Below are positions 9,279 through 17,749 of a stretch of 64,000 nt of DNA, one piece after another (the stretch's first letter is position 1; the number at the start of each line of letters is the position of its first letter). The notes below the pieces were generated by a model. It saw nothing but the letters and a program-made list of their open reading frames with translations, was not told the origin of the DNA and searched no databases. The position numbers and the translations under genes were made by a program. The stretch spans positions 25,647 to 89,646 of the forward strand of contig SBEG01000016.1 in the NCBI GenBank assembly GCA_009668975.1, in the 5' to 3' direction. This DNA comes from Deltaproteobacteria bacterium. Lineage in GTDB: Bacteria; Desulfobacterota; Desulfuromonadia; Geobacterales; Geobacteraceae.

Positions 9279-11684
9279 ATGTCGCCAAATCAGCGGTTAT
9301 CCACTGCCAGAACCCTCACAGTCGCGCCGAAACCGGGCAAAAGCCCGCTCCAGCAAGCCTTGTGCGCGTTGGAAATTGTCGATGAGTACGGTCGTGTGAA
9401 CCTGGAAAACCTGCCCTTCGCGCCGAACGACACAACCGTCGGCACCGAGACGGAATTGCAGGTTGCGGTCTATGGTTCCCGCTTTGACGTGGATCTGCCC
9501 CGAACGATCGAATCATCGAACTATTTCGCGAATGCCATCCGGCGAGCCGCAACCGGAGACCTGCCCCGCAAGCGTGTCACCGATATCGAACGGTATCTGA
9601 GTGAAAATCGGGATGAGGTCTGGGAAAACAGTTGGGTCCGCTTTGGCAGAAATGTCCTTTGCACGTATGCGAATCAGGTTCTGGAGAGTGACCTGCGGGC
9701 TGACAAGTCCTCCCCCGACAGCGCAAACAGAACGGACAGTGGCCGCTTTCTTTTTAACGACAGCGATGGCCGCCCCATGGTGCGCATCCCGGTGAGCTAC
9801 CTGGTAAAGCTGGCCATGGCCCAGTACCTGGGCTCGCGAATGAACCTGCCGTTCCTCCTGCGCGCCACCGCCGAAAGACTGATGGGCCATTACCTGAACG
9901 ACAACACCTCCCCGGAGACCTTCTCTTTCCATGTCATCCCCCTGCGTAAAAAGACCGGGATGGGTCTTGCCGTGGCGCGGGAGACATCGAAACGGATGCT
10001 GCTTACCCAATTGCTGGTCATGTATGCGAACCGGAGCTTCGGACTGAAGGAAAGCGGCCAGACAGCGAGCGTCTATTTGGCGCCCAACCCGCCACAGCGT
10101 CAGAAGGCCTTGAACGAACATATCTCCGATTCCTTCTACCGTGACCTGTTCATGAGCCCCTGCCTTTCCGGCTGGGATCAGGGCGAAGAAAAGTACCGCT
10201 ACATGCGACTCTGTCACAAGGTCCTGAGCAGGAGCCAGTTGAATGCCGTGGCAAAGCTGAAACATGCCGGTATCATCCTCAACAACCTCGTGGTCCTGCC
10301 GAACACCTCCAACGTGAGCCTGGCCAACAACGGCACCCATGTCAGCCTCGGCAGCAAAAGACTGACCGCGGCCATGGCCGCGGGAACCAAAGTCTACGGT
10401 GAAGCACAGGAAAAGTACCTTGGCGATCTGGTCATCAAGATTACCGAACACTTCCTGCCACTCTTTGTCGGTACCTACAGCGCGGCTCCCTACCGGCTCG
10501 ATTACTCCGCTTTCCATCCGGAGAAGGCCCTCGGCTTCCTGGCCCACGAACTGGATTATTCACAACTACGCATCCTCTGGCGGATGTGGAAGGCCAAGGC
10601 GAAGATCAGGATCTGCGGCGCACCGGTCACTCCGTTCGGACCGGAATGGCTCGACCGGCTGATCAGCCGGGTCTTCAATCTCAAGGGGGATTTCGTCCAC
10701 GACTTCCGCCTGCTGGACTACCTGGTCTGTCTCCTCAGCACCAACCAGAGCCCGGCCCTGGACGGCACCCTGGGCAGCAGCGAACGGCTCAAGAGCGACC
10801 TTGCCGAACTCGGCGTCTTCGACCCAGGGATGTCGCTCTATCTGCCGATCAAGTTGAGGGAGTTCTCCCGCATCGGCTTTTCCGGTTTTGAATCCCGCCA
10901 GTACAGCCTGTTTGAAAGCCTTCGCCACGACATGGCCCAGGCGGTCAACCTTCAGAACTTGATCCATGCCTGCGCCTACCGGATGATCGCCGCGGGAAAG
11001 ATTCGCCATGACGACATACCTGACACCCCGCACTGCGAAAGCGAACGCCGACAGATTTTCTTCGGTGACGCCATCGGGCTATCATCCTTCTATGTCCGCA
11101 AGAACACTGATAATCGTTTTCTGCGGCAGATCCTCAGAAAAATCCCCTCTCCCAGGCCGAGTGCCCGCTACCCCGAGTATCAGAAAGTCAGCAGTAACGC
11201 CTACCGTCGCGCTCTCCTGCAAACCCTGCGGGAAGAAGCGGGAGAACTGGTGGAAATGCTCGGTTGCGAAGAAACGCTTCGGGATCTGCAAGCACGGCTC
11301 GACGAACCGGGCCTCACGGCAAGCGGAAAACTGACTGAGGGAATCCTTGCAACCATCGGGACGCGCAATCCGCTGGCGGTGCGGGCCGAGGAATTCAACG
11401 CCGCTGCCGAACAGTACTATCGTACCGATCTCTGTCGCGCGCAGATGAGTGAAGCGTTTGAGTTTCTAGAGGAGGATTACGCCTCCGCCACCGGCTGGAA
11501 AGAAGGCGAAAAGACCGTCCTGGCCACGGAATTCGGGGAAAAAGATCCGGTCAGCTTCCTGCGGGAATGCCGGGACGAGGTGCTAACGGACAGCGCCACG
11601 CCGGAAACCTTGACCAGGCTGATCGGCCTGGTCATCCTTTCCATCCATCACGACACGGTTGAAGCAGGAGCAGAGCATGCATAA
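9279..11684 (+). CDS. Large protein of unknown function, first gene of a lipid-enzyme-like operon
   Basis: The protein has 801 residues from the ATG at 9279, which follows GGGGGAG; the in-frame extension to 9105 crosses the upstream terminator and is rejected. No signal peptide or TM segment is seen, so it is probably cytoplasmic. It is mixed alpha/beta and rich in Arg and Leu. Notable stretches are a GTETELQVAVYGS segment near residue 54, VVLPNTSNVSLANNG near 340, and a helical C-terminal third with many charged residues. I recognise no domain. Its stop overlaps the start of a phosphatidylserine-decarboxylase-like gene by 8 bp, and that gene in turn overlaps an Lgt-like membrane protein gene, so the three should act together, plausibly on phospholipid or lipoprotein. 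Confidence 0.85.
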   Translation: MSPNQRLSTARTLTVAPKPGKSPLQQALCALEIVDEYGRVNLENLPFAPNDTTVGTETELQVAVYGSRFDVDLPRTIESSNYFANAIRRAATGDLPRKRVTDIERYLSENRDEVWENSWVRFGRNVLCTYANQVLESDLRADKSSPDSANRTDSGRFLFNDSDGRPMVRIPVSYLVKLAMAQYLGSRMNLPFLLRATAERLMGHYLNDNTSPETFSFHVIPLRKKTGMGLAVARETSKRMLLTQLLVMYANRSFGLKESGQTASVYLAPNPPQRQKALNEHISDSFYRDLFMSPCLSGWDQGEEKYRYMRLCHKVLSRSQLNAVAKLKHAGIILNNLVVLPNTSNVSLANNGTHVSLGSKRLTAAMAAGTKVYGEAQEKYLGDLVIKITEHFLPLFVGTYSAAPYRLDYSAFHPEKALGFLAHELDYSQLRILWRMWKAKAKIRICGAPVTPFGPEWLDRLISRVFNLKGDFVHDFRLLDYLVCLLSTNQSPALDGTLGSSERLKSDLAELGVFDPGMSLYLPIKLREFSRIGFSGFESRQYSLFESLRHDMAQAVNLQNLIHACAYRMIAAGKIRHDDIPDTPHCESERRQIFFGDAIGLSSFYVRKNTDNRFLRQILRKIPSPRPSARYPEYQKVSSNAYRRALLQTLREEAGELVEMLGCEETLRDLQARLDEPGLTASGKLTEGILATIGTRNPLAVRAEEFNAAAEQYYRTDLCRAQMSEAFEFLEEDYASATGWKEGEKTVLATEFGEKDPVSFLRECRDEVLTDSATPETLTRLIGLVILSIHHDTVEAGAEHA

Positions 11685-12690
11685 CAGCCACAGCTATATC
11701 CAGCGCGAATCGGGCCAGGTTTTGCACGAAGAGTTGCTGGCAGATGCGGCGATCCGCTTCATTTACAGCACTGTCAGGGAAAAGGCCCCGTGGTTTTTCT
11801 CCGCACTGACCGGCCGTTCCGTAACCAGCCTGCTCGGTTTCGTGAATTACGATCTGGCGCTGAATGCGCGCTTTGCCGGTTCAGCCCGCTTTCTGAAAAA
11901 AATGGGCCTCAACAGCGAGGAATGCCTGCTCCCGCTTGCGGAGATGGACACCCCACGGAAAATATTTGAACGCAAGATCGCCTACTGGTGCTGCCGCCCG
12001 ATGGACGAGGCAGCGGGGGTGATCGTTTCCCCGGCCGACTCGCGGATGCTGGCCGGCTCCCTCGATGACGTTTCCACGCTGTTCCTCAAGGGAAAATTTT
12101 TCGACTTTCAGGAACTGCTCGGCAGCAGCAGGCACGAGCTGCACCGGCATTTTGAGCGGGGTGACTATGCCGTCTTTCGTCTGACGCCGGAAAAATACCA
12201 CTTTACCCACGCCCCGGTTTCTGGAGTTGTCCGGGACATCTACCAGGTCGACGGCCGCTACCACTCCTGCAATCCGAGTTCGGTCCTTGCCCTTGCCACG
12301 CCCCTGTCCAAGAACCGCCGGGTCGTAACGGTGATCGATACCGATGTAGAGGGGGGCTCAAGGGTCGGGACGGTGCTGATGGTGGAGATAGTTGCCTTGA
12401 TGATCGGCGACATACAGCAATGCTACAGTGATGAGCGCTATCACGACCCGGTGCCGGTTGCACCCGGCCTGTTCCTGAAGAAAGGTCAGCCCAAGGCGCT
12501 CTTCCGCCCCGGCAGCAGCACGGTTGTCCTGATCTTCGAAAAGGATCGCTTAGAATTTTCCCGGGACCTGCTGGGAAATCAACGAAGGTCTGACGTGGGG
12601 ACCCGTTTCTCGGCCTGGCTGGAACAGCCGGCCGTGGAAACAGAGCTGCAGGTGAGATCAACCATCGGAAGGAAAATCATTCATGATTAA
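11677..12690 (+). CDS. Phosphatidylserine-decarboxylase-like enzyme
   Basis: The protein has 337 residues. The family consists of pyruvoyl-dependent decarboxylases that cleave themselves at a G-S bond and make phosphatidylethanolamine from phosphatidylserine. The self-cleavage motif is visible as RPGSSTVVLIF near residues 276-286 (family form LGST). The conserved YHFTHAPVSG (about 167-176), matching the YHRFHSPVDG pattern, holds the active-site His. It is longer at the N-terminus than short archaeal-type Psd. The ATG at 11677 overlaps the upstream stop (ATGCATAA) and is preceded by AGGAG. Whether it is the cell's main Psd or a specialised paralogue is unclear; its partners point to a specialised role. 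Confidence 0.85.
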   Translation: MHNSHSYIQRESGQVLHEELLADAAIRFIYSTVREKAPWFFSALTGRSVTSLLGFVNYDLALNARFAGSARFLKKMGLNSEECLLPLAEMDTPRKIFERKIAYWCCRPMDEAAGVIVSPADSRMLAGSLDDVSTLFLKGKFFDFQELLGSSRHELHRHFERGDYAVFRLTPEKYHFTHAPVSGVVRDIYQVDGRYHSCNPSSVLALATPLSKNRRVVTVIDTDVEGGSRVGTVLMVEIVALMIGDIQQCYSDERYHDPVPVAPGLFLKKGQPKALFRPGSSTVVLIFEKDRLEFSRDLLGNQRRSDVGTRFSAWLEQPAVETELQVRSTIGRKIIHD

Positions 12691-13741
12691 GAATTATCTG
12701 GTGATAGGCGGCATCGGATTGCTCTGCCGGGCGGCGATTCTCCTGGGCAGGAACAAACTTCCGCGTGAGCGCTGGCAATTTTTCGCCTCGATCCCGGTCA
12801 GCAAGGATACTGAAGGCTCCTGGCAGGCGGTGAACATTACCTGGTACGGTCTGATCCTCTCGACCGCCACGCTTTTTGCTGTGGTCGTCTACCTGATCAT
12901 GCTCGGCGCCGTCGGCGTTCCGGTTGAAGCAGCGCTGTCACTGATGGCCCTGCTGCTGCTCATCTGCGTCCCGGCCGCCAGCCTGGTGGCGCGCCTGGTG
13001 GAAAGGAAACCGGCCACCCTGACCATCGGCGGGGCCGCTTTTGTCGGCGGAATTGCGGCGCCCTTTCTCATCCTGCTGCTAAATCGCTTCACGGCGCCAT
13101 TCTTCGGCGCGGAGCTGCCGTTGGGGCAGACACTCGCCGCCTGCGCAGTGGCGTTCCTCTTCGGCGAAGGGCTGGGACGGCTCGCCTGTCTCAGTTACGG
13201 ATGCTGTTACGGCAAGCCGGTCGCTGCATACCGGGGAATTCTCCGGAAAATTTTTGACTGGTCCGCGGTGGTGTACGAAGGGGAGAATAAAAAAATTGCC
13301 TATGCCGCTGGCCTCAACGGCCAGAAGATCGTGCCGATCCAGCTGATCACTATGCTTGCCTCCTCGTTTGCAGGTGTGGTGACGCTGATCCTCTACGTTG
13401 AAGGCAGAACTGTGACGGCCTACCTTGCGGCAACGGCCTTCGCCGGTTTCTGGAGAATATTTTCCGAATTTTTCCGCAATGATTACCGGGGCGGAGGGAA
13501 AATTTCCGCATACCAGCTCATGTCGGTCTTTTCGGTAATCTTTGCCCTGGGGGTCAGCCTGCTCCTTCGCAACGGCAACCAGTCGCTGCCGGTTGATCTG
13601 CTGCGCGGTTTGCTTTCGCTCTGGTCGCCCGGGATACTGGTTATCCTGCTGCTGACCTGGGTTGTACTCCTCTGCTTCACCGGCATCAGCACCACGACCT
13701 ATTCACGGGTCAGCTTCCATGTAAATCGTGACAATATCTGA
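12683..13741 (+). CDS. Lgt-like (prolipoprotein diacylglyceryl transferase family) membrane protein
   Basis: The protein has 352 residues and several membrane segments (about 4-16, 55-80, 90-108, 113-135, 150-168, 225-245, 285-300, 310-335). The segment EGLGRLACLSYGCCYGKP near 161-178 matches the GRxxCxxxGCCYG-type motif of Lgt relatives, which transfer diacylglycerol from phosphatidylglycerol to a prolipoprotein cysteine. It is longer than ordinary Lgt and less conserved, so the acceptor may not be a lipoprotein. The ATG at 12683 overlaps the upstream gene by 8 bp (ATGATTAA), with GGAAGG upstream. It is last in the three-gene operon; 175 bp of empty sequence follow. Confidence 0.8.
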   Translation: MIKNYLVIGGIGLLCRAAILLGRNKLPRERWQFFASIPVSKDTEGSWQAVNITWYGLILSTATLFAVVVYLIMLGAVGVPVEAALSLMALLLLICVPAASLVARLVERKPATLTIGGAAFVGGIAAPFLILLLNRFTAPFFGAELPLGQTLAACAVAFLFGEGLGRLACLSYGCCYGKPVAAYRGILRKIFDWSAVVYEGENKKIAYAAGLNGQKIVPIQLITMLASSFAGVVTLILYVEGRTVTAYLAATAFAGFWRIFSEFFRNDYRGGGKISAYQLMSVFSVIFALGVSLLLRNGNQSLPVDLLRGLLSLWSPGILVILLLTWVVLLCFTGISTTTYSRVSFHVNRDNI

Positions 13742-13916
13742 AAAAGTGCCCGTCTCTTTTCCTGTCGCCTGCCCTCCACAGACCATCATTACTGCAAGTC
13801 CACCAGCAGTTCGAAGCAGCTCCGCGTCACGTGAGTTCTGCAAAGAATCGAGCGCCCTGCCAGGGTGAAAACCAGGAATAGACGTTGCACCGGGCAGCCT
13901 GCAGCCAATTCATCAG

Positions 13917-14684
13917 TTACTGATTGCGCCCAGCCATCACCCCGCCATCAACATTCCAAACAGCACCCGACACCCAATCCGCCTCATCCGAAAGAAGAAA
14001 CACGATTACCGCTGCCACATCTTCCGGCTTACCGACCCGGCCAAGGGGATGAAAATCGTTAAAAGTCTGCAATGCCGCATGAATTTCTTCCGGCTTGATG
14101 AAAGAGCCATAGATCGGCGTCTCCACCACCGCAGGCGCCACGGCATTGACACGAATACCGTAGCCCGCAAGTTCCATCGCCAGATGCTGGGTCAGGGAGT
14201 GCAGCCCGGCCTTGGCCATGGAATAGGCCGATGAAGGGGTGGCCTTGATGGCCTGGTGGGCCCACATGGACCCAATGTTGACGATTGACCCGCCCCCGTT
14301 GGCAGCCATATTTTTCGCCACCTGCTGGGTCACAAAGAAAATGGCCCTGTTCAGATCCAGGTAGGCATCATAATCCTCGCCCGTGTGCTCTAAAAAGGAT
14401 TTGGGCGAGAATACGCCCGCAGCGTTGACAAGGTATTTCACGCCCTTCATCTCGTCCCGCACGTGGGAAATCAAACCATCCAGATCACCCTTGTTTGTCA
14501 GGTCGCACGGAAAGGTACGAACCTTGCCGGGATTCTCAAACGCTGCCTGTGCGCCTGCCAGTTTCGCCGAACTTCGACCAACCAGTGTCACAGAGGCGCC
14601 CTTTTCCACCAGGATCCTGGCCGCTGCCAGCCCCATGCCGCTGCTCCCCCCGATTATCAGCGCTTCTTTTCCTGAAAAGCTCAT
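13917..14684 (-). CDS. Short-chain dehydrogenase/reductase (SDR)
   Basis: The protein has 255 residues, a classical SDR length. The nucleotide-binding glycine motif is GGSSGMG (residues 12-18), followed by NAAG near 87-90, catalytic Ser around 140, and the YxxxK pair in SAYSMAKAG near 154-162. The C-terminal GAVWNVDGG is typical of the family. The substrate is unknown. It is third in a minus-strand run after the DUF488 and VOC genes, with 33 bp to the VOC gene, so all three probably share one transcript. Confidence 0.92.
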   Translation of the reverse strand: MSFSGKEALIIGGSSGMGLAAARILVEKGASVTLVGRSSAKLAGAQAAFENPGKVRTFPCDLTNKGDLDGLISHVRDEMKGVKYLVNAAGVFSPKSFLEHTGEDYDAYLDLNRAIFFVTQQVAKNMAANGGGSIVNIGSMWAHQAIKATPSSAYSMAKAGLHSLTQHLAMELAGYGIRVNAVAPAVVETPIYGSFIKPEEIHAALQTFNDFHPLGRVGKPEDVAAVIVFLLSDEADWVSGAVWNVDGGVMAGRNQ

Positions 14685-14717
14685 GAATCCAACCTCCTTT
14701 CCCGTACCCTCACGGAA

Positions 14718-15158
14718 TCATGTTTCGAGCAGACATACTTCTGAATCAGTCCTGTTTTCATAATACCGCACCTCAAGCAGATTCAGCTCCGGGTCACGAA
14801 AATAGATGGAAACTCCGGTTCCATGAGCTCCCCAACGTTCCACAGGGCCCTGCTCTATAAGTACGCCGAGATGGCCAAGCTTCTCGCTGAGCATAAGCCA
14901 GTCTTCTTTGCAGACCGAAAGGCAGAAGTGATTGAGATTTGTTCCTTCTTTTTCACCATGGGATTCAGTACGGGGGAGTTTCCCGGGGAATAGATCGATA
15001 ATTGTATCCTGGTTAACGCGCACTGAAGGGAACGGCACTTTTCCTTCACGGTACATTTCGACCCGTTCGGCTGAAAACCCGAAAACAGTGCGGTAAAACT
15101 CCAGCATTAATTCGACGTTTGTGCAATTCAGGACAAGATGGTCCAGTTGAAAGTTCAT
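14718..15158 (-). CDS. VOC-superfamily (glyoxalase/bleomycin-resistance-like) protein
   Basis: The protein has 146 residues with the two beta-alpha-beta-beta-beta modules of the vicinal oxygen chelate fold: FQLDHLVLNCTNV at the start with a metal-site His, and a second half with FCLSVCKEDW and a terminal EVRYYE carrying a metal-site Glu. Members include lyases, dioxygenases and binding proteins, and the activity is not predictable. Its ATG overlaps the DUF488 stop (ATGA), so translation is coupled. Confidence 0.88.
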   Translation of the reverse strand: MNFQLDHLVLNCTNVELMLEFYRTVFGFSAERVEMYREGKVPFPSVRVNQDTIIDLFPGKLPRTESHGEKEGTNLNHFCLSVCKEDWLMLSEKLGHLGVLIEQGPVERWGAHGTGVSIYFRDPELNLLEVRYYENRTDSEVCLLET

Positions 15159-15739
15159 GGTTGCCCCTCCTCCCGCTGTTCCTCGGCAGGATAGATGATT
15201 GTGGTGCCGTGTGTCCGGGCGAATGAAGTAAGTTCATGGGCAACAAGCTTGGCTTTCCCCATGATGTGAGCAACGCTGACACCCCGAACCATCAGGGCGT
15301 CGGCGATCAGTGACCGATGACATCGCCAGGGCAGCGCCTCGGCGCACATAACGGCAATTCGTTCTTTTTTGCCCATCTCCATCAGCTTCTCAATATTTTC
15401 GGCAAACTCTTCCGTTTGCATGTAATCCGCAAACCCGCGAAAAGATTCGTTATGCCAGCCGCGGTTCGGTGAATCGGCCCGGGCGTGACGAAGACCGCCC
15501 AATCCGGGCAGATGCGTGTAGAGGATGCCTTCGTCCGCAAGGGCTTCAGGAAGCGTATCACGATTGAATTGCGGGTTGTGCCGGGAGCGCGGGACGGTAC
15601 GAACATCGACCAGCCTGCTTACACCATGCGCCAGCAGCAGTGCCAGAAATTCGTCAATCGACCGCGTGGAGTGGCCGATCGTCAGCAGTACATTTTCATT
15701 TTCACGGGAGCCGTTAACCGGCCCGAAGCTTCCTGCCAT
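15155..15739 (-). CDS. DUF488 family protein
   Basis: The protein has 194 residues from the ATG at 15739, preceded by GAGGAAATAC. Family features are the opening LLTIGHSTRSIDEF, the DVRTVPRSRHNPQF segment, and the CAEALPWRCHRSLIAD cysteine motif characteristic of DUF488. The fold is known but the function is not; it is often found with stress or DNA-related genes. A longer ORF to 15847 lacks a ribosome site and runs toward the remnant gene upstream. It is the first gene of the DUF488-VOC-SDR run. Confidence 0.88.
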   Translation of the reverse strand: MAGSFGPVNGSRENENVLLTIGHSTRSIDEFLALLLAHGVSRLVDVRTVPRSRHNPQFNRDTLPEALADEGILYTHLPGLGGLRHARADSPNRGWHNESFRGFADYMQTEEFAENIEKLMEMGKKERIAVMCAEALPWRCHRSLIADALMVRGVSVAHIMGKAKLVAHELTSFARTHGTTIIYPAEEQREEGQP

Positions 15740-15847
15740 GTATTTCCTCGCCAGCAGAATTGCCGGAGCGCTGATGGCCTGCAAGGACTCTATCATGCTA
15801 CCCTCGGGAATCTTCTCCCAGGGATCGCCAGGTAAAAAAAGCGGCAA

Positions 15848-15983
15848 TCAGTATGGGGAAAGCCCCAGACCAATGAAAATGAAGTCAGCGGGCAGACGCA
15901 GCCACTCGAGAATCCTGATGGAGTTCAGAAACTCCGTGCCTTTGGCATGCCAGTAGCCATTGTTCATTCGAAGATAAATACCG
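15848..15983 (-). pseudogene. Remnant resembling the C-terminus of a NorB/haem-copper oxidase subunit
   Basis: Read on the minus strand, this stretch gives NNGYWHAKGTEFLNS followed by LEWLRLPADFIFIG and a stop at 15848. It resembles the last membrane helices of quinol nitric-oxide reductase or related oxidase subunit I (tryptophan-leucine-arginine and PxD pattern before the final helix). In-frame stops appear just upstream and no oxidase gene is present, so it is a fragment. The family assignment is from memory of the motif and is tentative. Confidence 0.4.
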
Positions 15984-16043
15984 CATGGCTAAAACCATAA
16001 GCGCCGGCGCAAGCATGGCGAATGGGATTAGCCACACGGGACG

Positions 16044-16310
16044 CTAGTCATGACCGAAAATCATTTTCTGAACCTCGACGCCGTCAAAAGCATTGAGGCT
16101 ATCCGCCAGCTTATTGGAGATGGATACATCACCCACCATTTCGAGAATAACCAGACCTGAGCCGGAACAAAAATCCTCCGTCACCTCATGGAGGCCAATC
16201 CTGGTCTTGATGTTGCAGCCGAATGAGGTCAACAGTTTCTGGATTTCCGGTGCGTCTTTCACCCTGTTCTGAATATGGATTCCCAATACGACGTGTTCGC
16301 CATTCTTCAT
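16044..16310 (-). CDS. TM1266-type putative iron-only hydrogenase system regulator
   Basis: The protein has 88 residues from the ATG at 16310, which follows AAGGGGAAACACT; longer readings lack this site. It has the ACT-like small fold of the TM1266 family: VVLGIHIQNRV opening, IQKLLTSFGCNIKTRIG in the middle, and a terminal GVEVQKMIFGHD. The family is found beside [FeFe]-hydrogenase maturation genes and is thought to be regulatory. No hydrogenase gene is in the window, so this is an orphan member. It lies divergent from the Ldh2-family gene at 16525. Confidence 0.75.
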   Translation of the reverse strand: MKNGEHVVLGIHIQNRVKDAPEIQKLLTSFGCNIKTRIGLHEVTEDFCSGSGLVILEMVGDVSISNKLADSLNAFDGVEVQKMIFGHD

Positions 16311-16524
16311 AGTGTTTCCCCTTTGCGCATGGAATTGATACATCAGTGGATAGTGTAGCACCTGGGGAATGATTTGAAAGCCGCTGGGGAAATGTCTCTG
16401 AAAAACCACTGTTTTTTCTTGAGCCGCACACACGGGATGAGGTAAGGTTTTAACGCTGATTCATCCACTCACAATGCATTTTCCATTGCTTTGAAGAGAA
16501 TATTTAGAACAGGAGGGTCTTGAG

Positions 16525-17523
16525 ATGAAGATAACCATTCGTGAACTTGAGGAACTCACAGCCAGGGCTGTAAAAAGTTTTGGCTACAGCGAGGATGAAA
16601 CGCGGGCGATTTGCGAGGTACTTCTTTATGCCCAACTACGCGGCAACAACCAGGGCGTGGCGAAACTCATCGGCAAGGGAATACCGAGAGACCCGAACGC
16701 CGGCGAGATCGTGGTCGAAAAGGAGACTCCGATCTCCGCACGGGTCAACGGCAATCGAAACCATGCCATGGTCGTGGTGAAGAAAGCCCTGGAGATCGTG
16801 ATAGAAAAAGCTACGAAAAACGGCTTCGGCATAGCCGGGACTAATAACACCAACACCTCTTCGGGAGCCATCGGTTATTTTGCCGCGGAACTTGCACGGC
16901 AGGGACTGATCGGCTTCGTCTACGGCCGCTCACCCGAACGGGTGGCGATGCACGGGTCCTTCGAACCGGTATTCGGAACCAACCCCCTGGCAATCAGCAT
17001 TCCGGCAAAGCCTGACCCGATTGTCCTCGACATGTCGACCGCGGCGGTCTCCTTTTACGGCCTGGTGGAGGCCTCCACCGCCGGGCAGGAAATCCCGGAC
17101 GACGTTGCCTACGATGCCGAAGGAAAGCCGACCACCAACCCCAAGGAGGCAATTCAAGGCGCGATCCGCTCCTTTGACCGCAGTCACAAAGGTTCCGGCC
17201 TGGCCCTCATCAATGAGATTCTCGGCGGCCCGCTCGTTGGTGCGGCATTTTGCGGTCTCGGCAACAGTAAGGGGAACTGGGGGCACCTGATCTATGCCAT
17301 TGACCCGGAGATTCTTGGTGACCGGGAAGAGTTTGTCCGGAATGTGAGTGAAATTATCGCCAGGGTAAAAGGGACGAAGAAACTGCCGGGGGTCGGGGAA
17401 CTCTTTGTTCCCGGCGAACAGGGCGCCCGCCGCGCCCGGCAGCACCGGGAATCCGGTATGATCGAGATCGAGGATAATCTTTTGGCGGAATTGCGAAGAG
17501 TGGCAGGAGTTGAGCCAGGCTAG
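16525..17523 (+). CDS. Ldh2/malate-lactate dehydrogenase family oxidoreductase lacking the usual histidines
   Basis: The protein has 332 residues, close to the family length, preceded by GGAGG. The family reduces 2-oxo acids with NAD(P)H (malate/lactate/ureidoglycolate type). The fold markers are clear: GIAGTNNTNTSSGAIGYFA around 104-122 and the nucleotide-pocket region LDMSTAAVSFYGLVEA. Two places where I expect conserved histidines read differently: AQLRGNNQG instead of a pattern ending SHG, and NTNTSSGA instead of a pattern with NSNHFGA. The protein may be a divergent subfamily with another proton donor or a non-catalytic relative. It is monocistronic, followed by a hairpin repeat. Confidence 0.85.
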   Translation: MKITIRELEELTARAVKSFGYSEDETRAICEVLLYAQLRGNNQGVAKLIGKGIPRDPNAGEIVVEKETPISARVNGNRNHAMVVVKKALEIVIEKATKNGFGIAGTNNTNTSSGAIGYFAAELARQGLIGFVYGRSPERVAMHGSFEPVFGTNPLAISIPAKPDPIVLDMSTAAVSFYGLVEASTAGQEIPDDVAYDAEGKPTTNPKEAIQGAIRSFDRSHKGSGLALINEILGGPLVGAAFCGLGNSKGNWGHLIYAIDPEILGDREEFVRNVSEIIARVKGTKKLPGVGELFVPGEQGARRARQHRESGMIEIEDNLLAELRRVAGVEPG

Positions 17524-17551
17524 GAGCCTGCAATACTCGTATTTTTGCATT

Positions 17552-17629
17552 TCCCCCCTCCTAACCTCCCTTGACAGGGGAGTCTTAAAAACTCCCCCCC
17601 CTGTCAAGGGGGGATTGAGGGGGATTGAA
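17552..17629. repeat. Long inverted repeat, probable bidirectional terminator
   Basis: The left arm reads CCTCCCTTGACAGGGGAGT and the right arm contains ACTCCCC..CCTGTCAAGGG, separated by only a few A-rich bases, giving a stem near 18 bp with one small asymmetry. It lies between two convergent genes (Ldh2-type and TonB receptor) where a bidirectional terminator is expected. The C-rich flanks also resemble dispersed intergenic repeats of Geobacter-like genomes (from memory). Confidence 0.7.
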
Positions 17630-17749
17630 TTTAGGTTTCGCTTTTTATTTGGGCAAATCGCCAGCAGGAACCCCGCGACCCGGGGAAAACAGTGCCTGAA
17701 TCCTGCACGGCCGAAGTTTTCTCCCGGGTCGCAGCATAACAAAAACACC

